This document shows positions 24,895-25,868 of a stretch of DNA of 25,868 nt, piece by piece (position 1 is the first letter of the stretch; each line of letters opens with the position of its first letter). Source of the DNA: CALHVX01 sp051027215 (GTDB taxonomy: Bacteria > Pseudomonadota > Gammaproteobacteria > Pseudomonadales > Azotimanducaceae); assembly GCA_051027215.1 (NCBI GenBank), contig JBPCXR010000055.1, forward strand, positions 1 to 25,868, written 5' to 3'. A program made the position numbers and the translations under genes. The notes under the pieces are model-generated. The model made no database searches, was not told the origin of the DNA, and saw only the letters and a program-made list of their open reading frames with translations.

Positions 24895-25868
<974 letters not shown>

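Overview
The window is a stretch of chromosome from a gammaproteobacterium. Gene order points to the Pseudomonadales/Cellvibrionales side: from memory, dksA-gluQ-(cbrAB)-pcnB-folK-panB-panC-pgi-acs and DUF6776-erpA-anmK-M23 peptidase-tyrS-16S rRNA are both Pseudomonas-like arrangements, and the 16S start is clearly gammaproteobacterial. There are no insertion sequences, phage genes, CRISPR arrays or tRNAs; this is core chromosome whose details have drifted.

Layout. 1-2523: the start of a DUF2799 lipoprotein gene (cut by the window edge), a translationally coupled pair encoding an XRE-cupin regulator and a questin-oxidase-like protein, and a divergent glyoxalase-fold gene. 2543-12325 (minus strand): a long, tightly packed series read as dksA, gluQ, a CbrB-like AAA+ regulator, pcnB, a deoxynucleoside kinase, a PanC-like protein, pgi and acs. 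Several junctions are overlapping stop/start pairs (TAGTG, TAATG, TTGA). 12504-14440 (plus): an aminotransferase and sfsA, overlapping by ATGA. 14443-18468 (minus): a CLC anion transporter, hemL and an adenosine-kinase-like gene. 18589-20146 (plus): a DUF6776 membrane coiled-coil protein, a bactofilin and erpA. 20192-22733 (minus): an M23 peptidase and anmK. 23028-24299 (plus): tyrS. 24300-24894: an rRNA promoter and leader with boxA. 24895 to the end: the first ~970 nt of 16S rRNA.

How the genes relate. Most are housekeeping functions: RNA polymerase control (DksA), tRNA modification and charging (GluQ, TyrS), RNA polyadenylation (PcnB), nucleoside salvage, central carbon entry (Pgi, Acs), haem synthesis (HemL), Fe-S assembly (ErpA) and cell-wall turnover or shape (bactofilin, M23 peptidase, AnmK).

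The unusual material lies in two genes of the dksA-acs series. The PanC-like protein is full length and in frame, but both glutamines that bind pantoate and parts of the ATP site are replaced; panB, panD and folK are absent from this locus. The CbrB-like regulator keeps its ATPase and DNA-binding domains, but its receiver lacks the phospho-acceptor aspartate, the sigma-54-contacting GAFTGA loop is missing, and no cbrA kinase gene sits beside it. Both look like family members moved to another job rather than decayed genes. A DksA with a ~140-residue Lys/Ala-rich tail and a CLC protein with a non-acidic internal proton gate are further departures.
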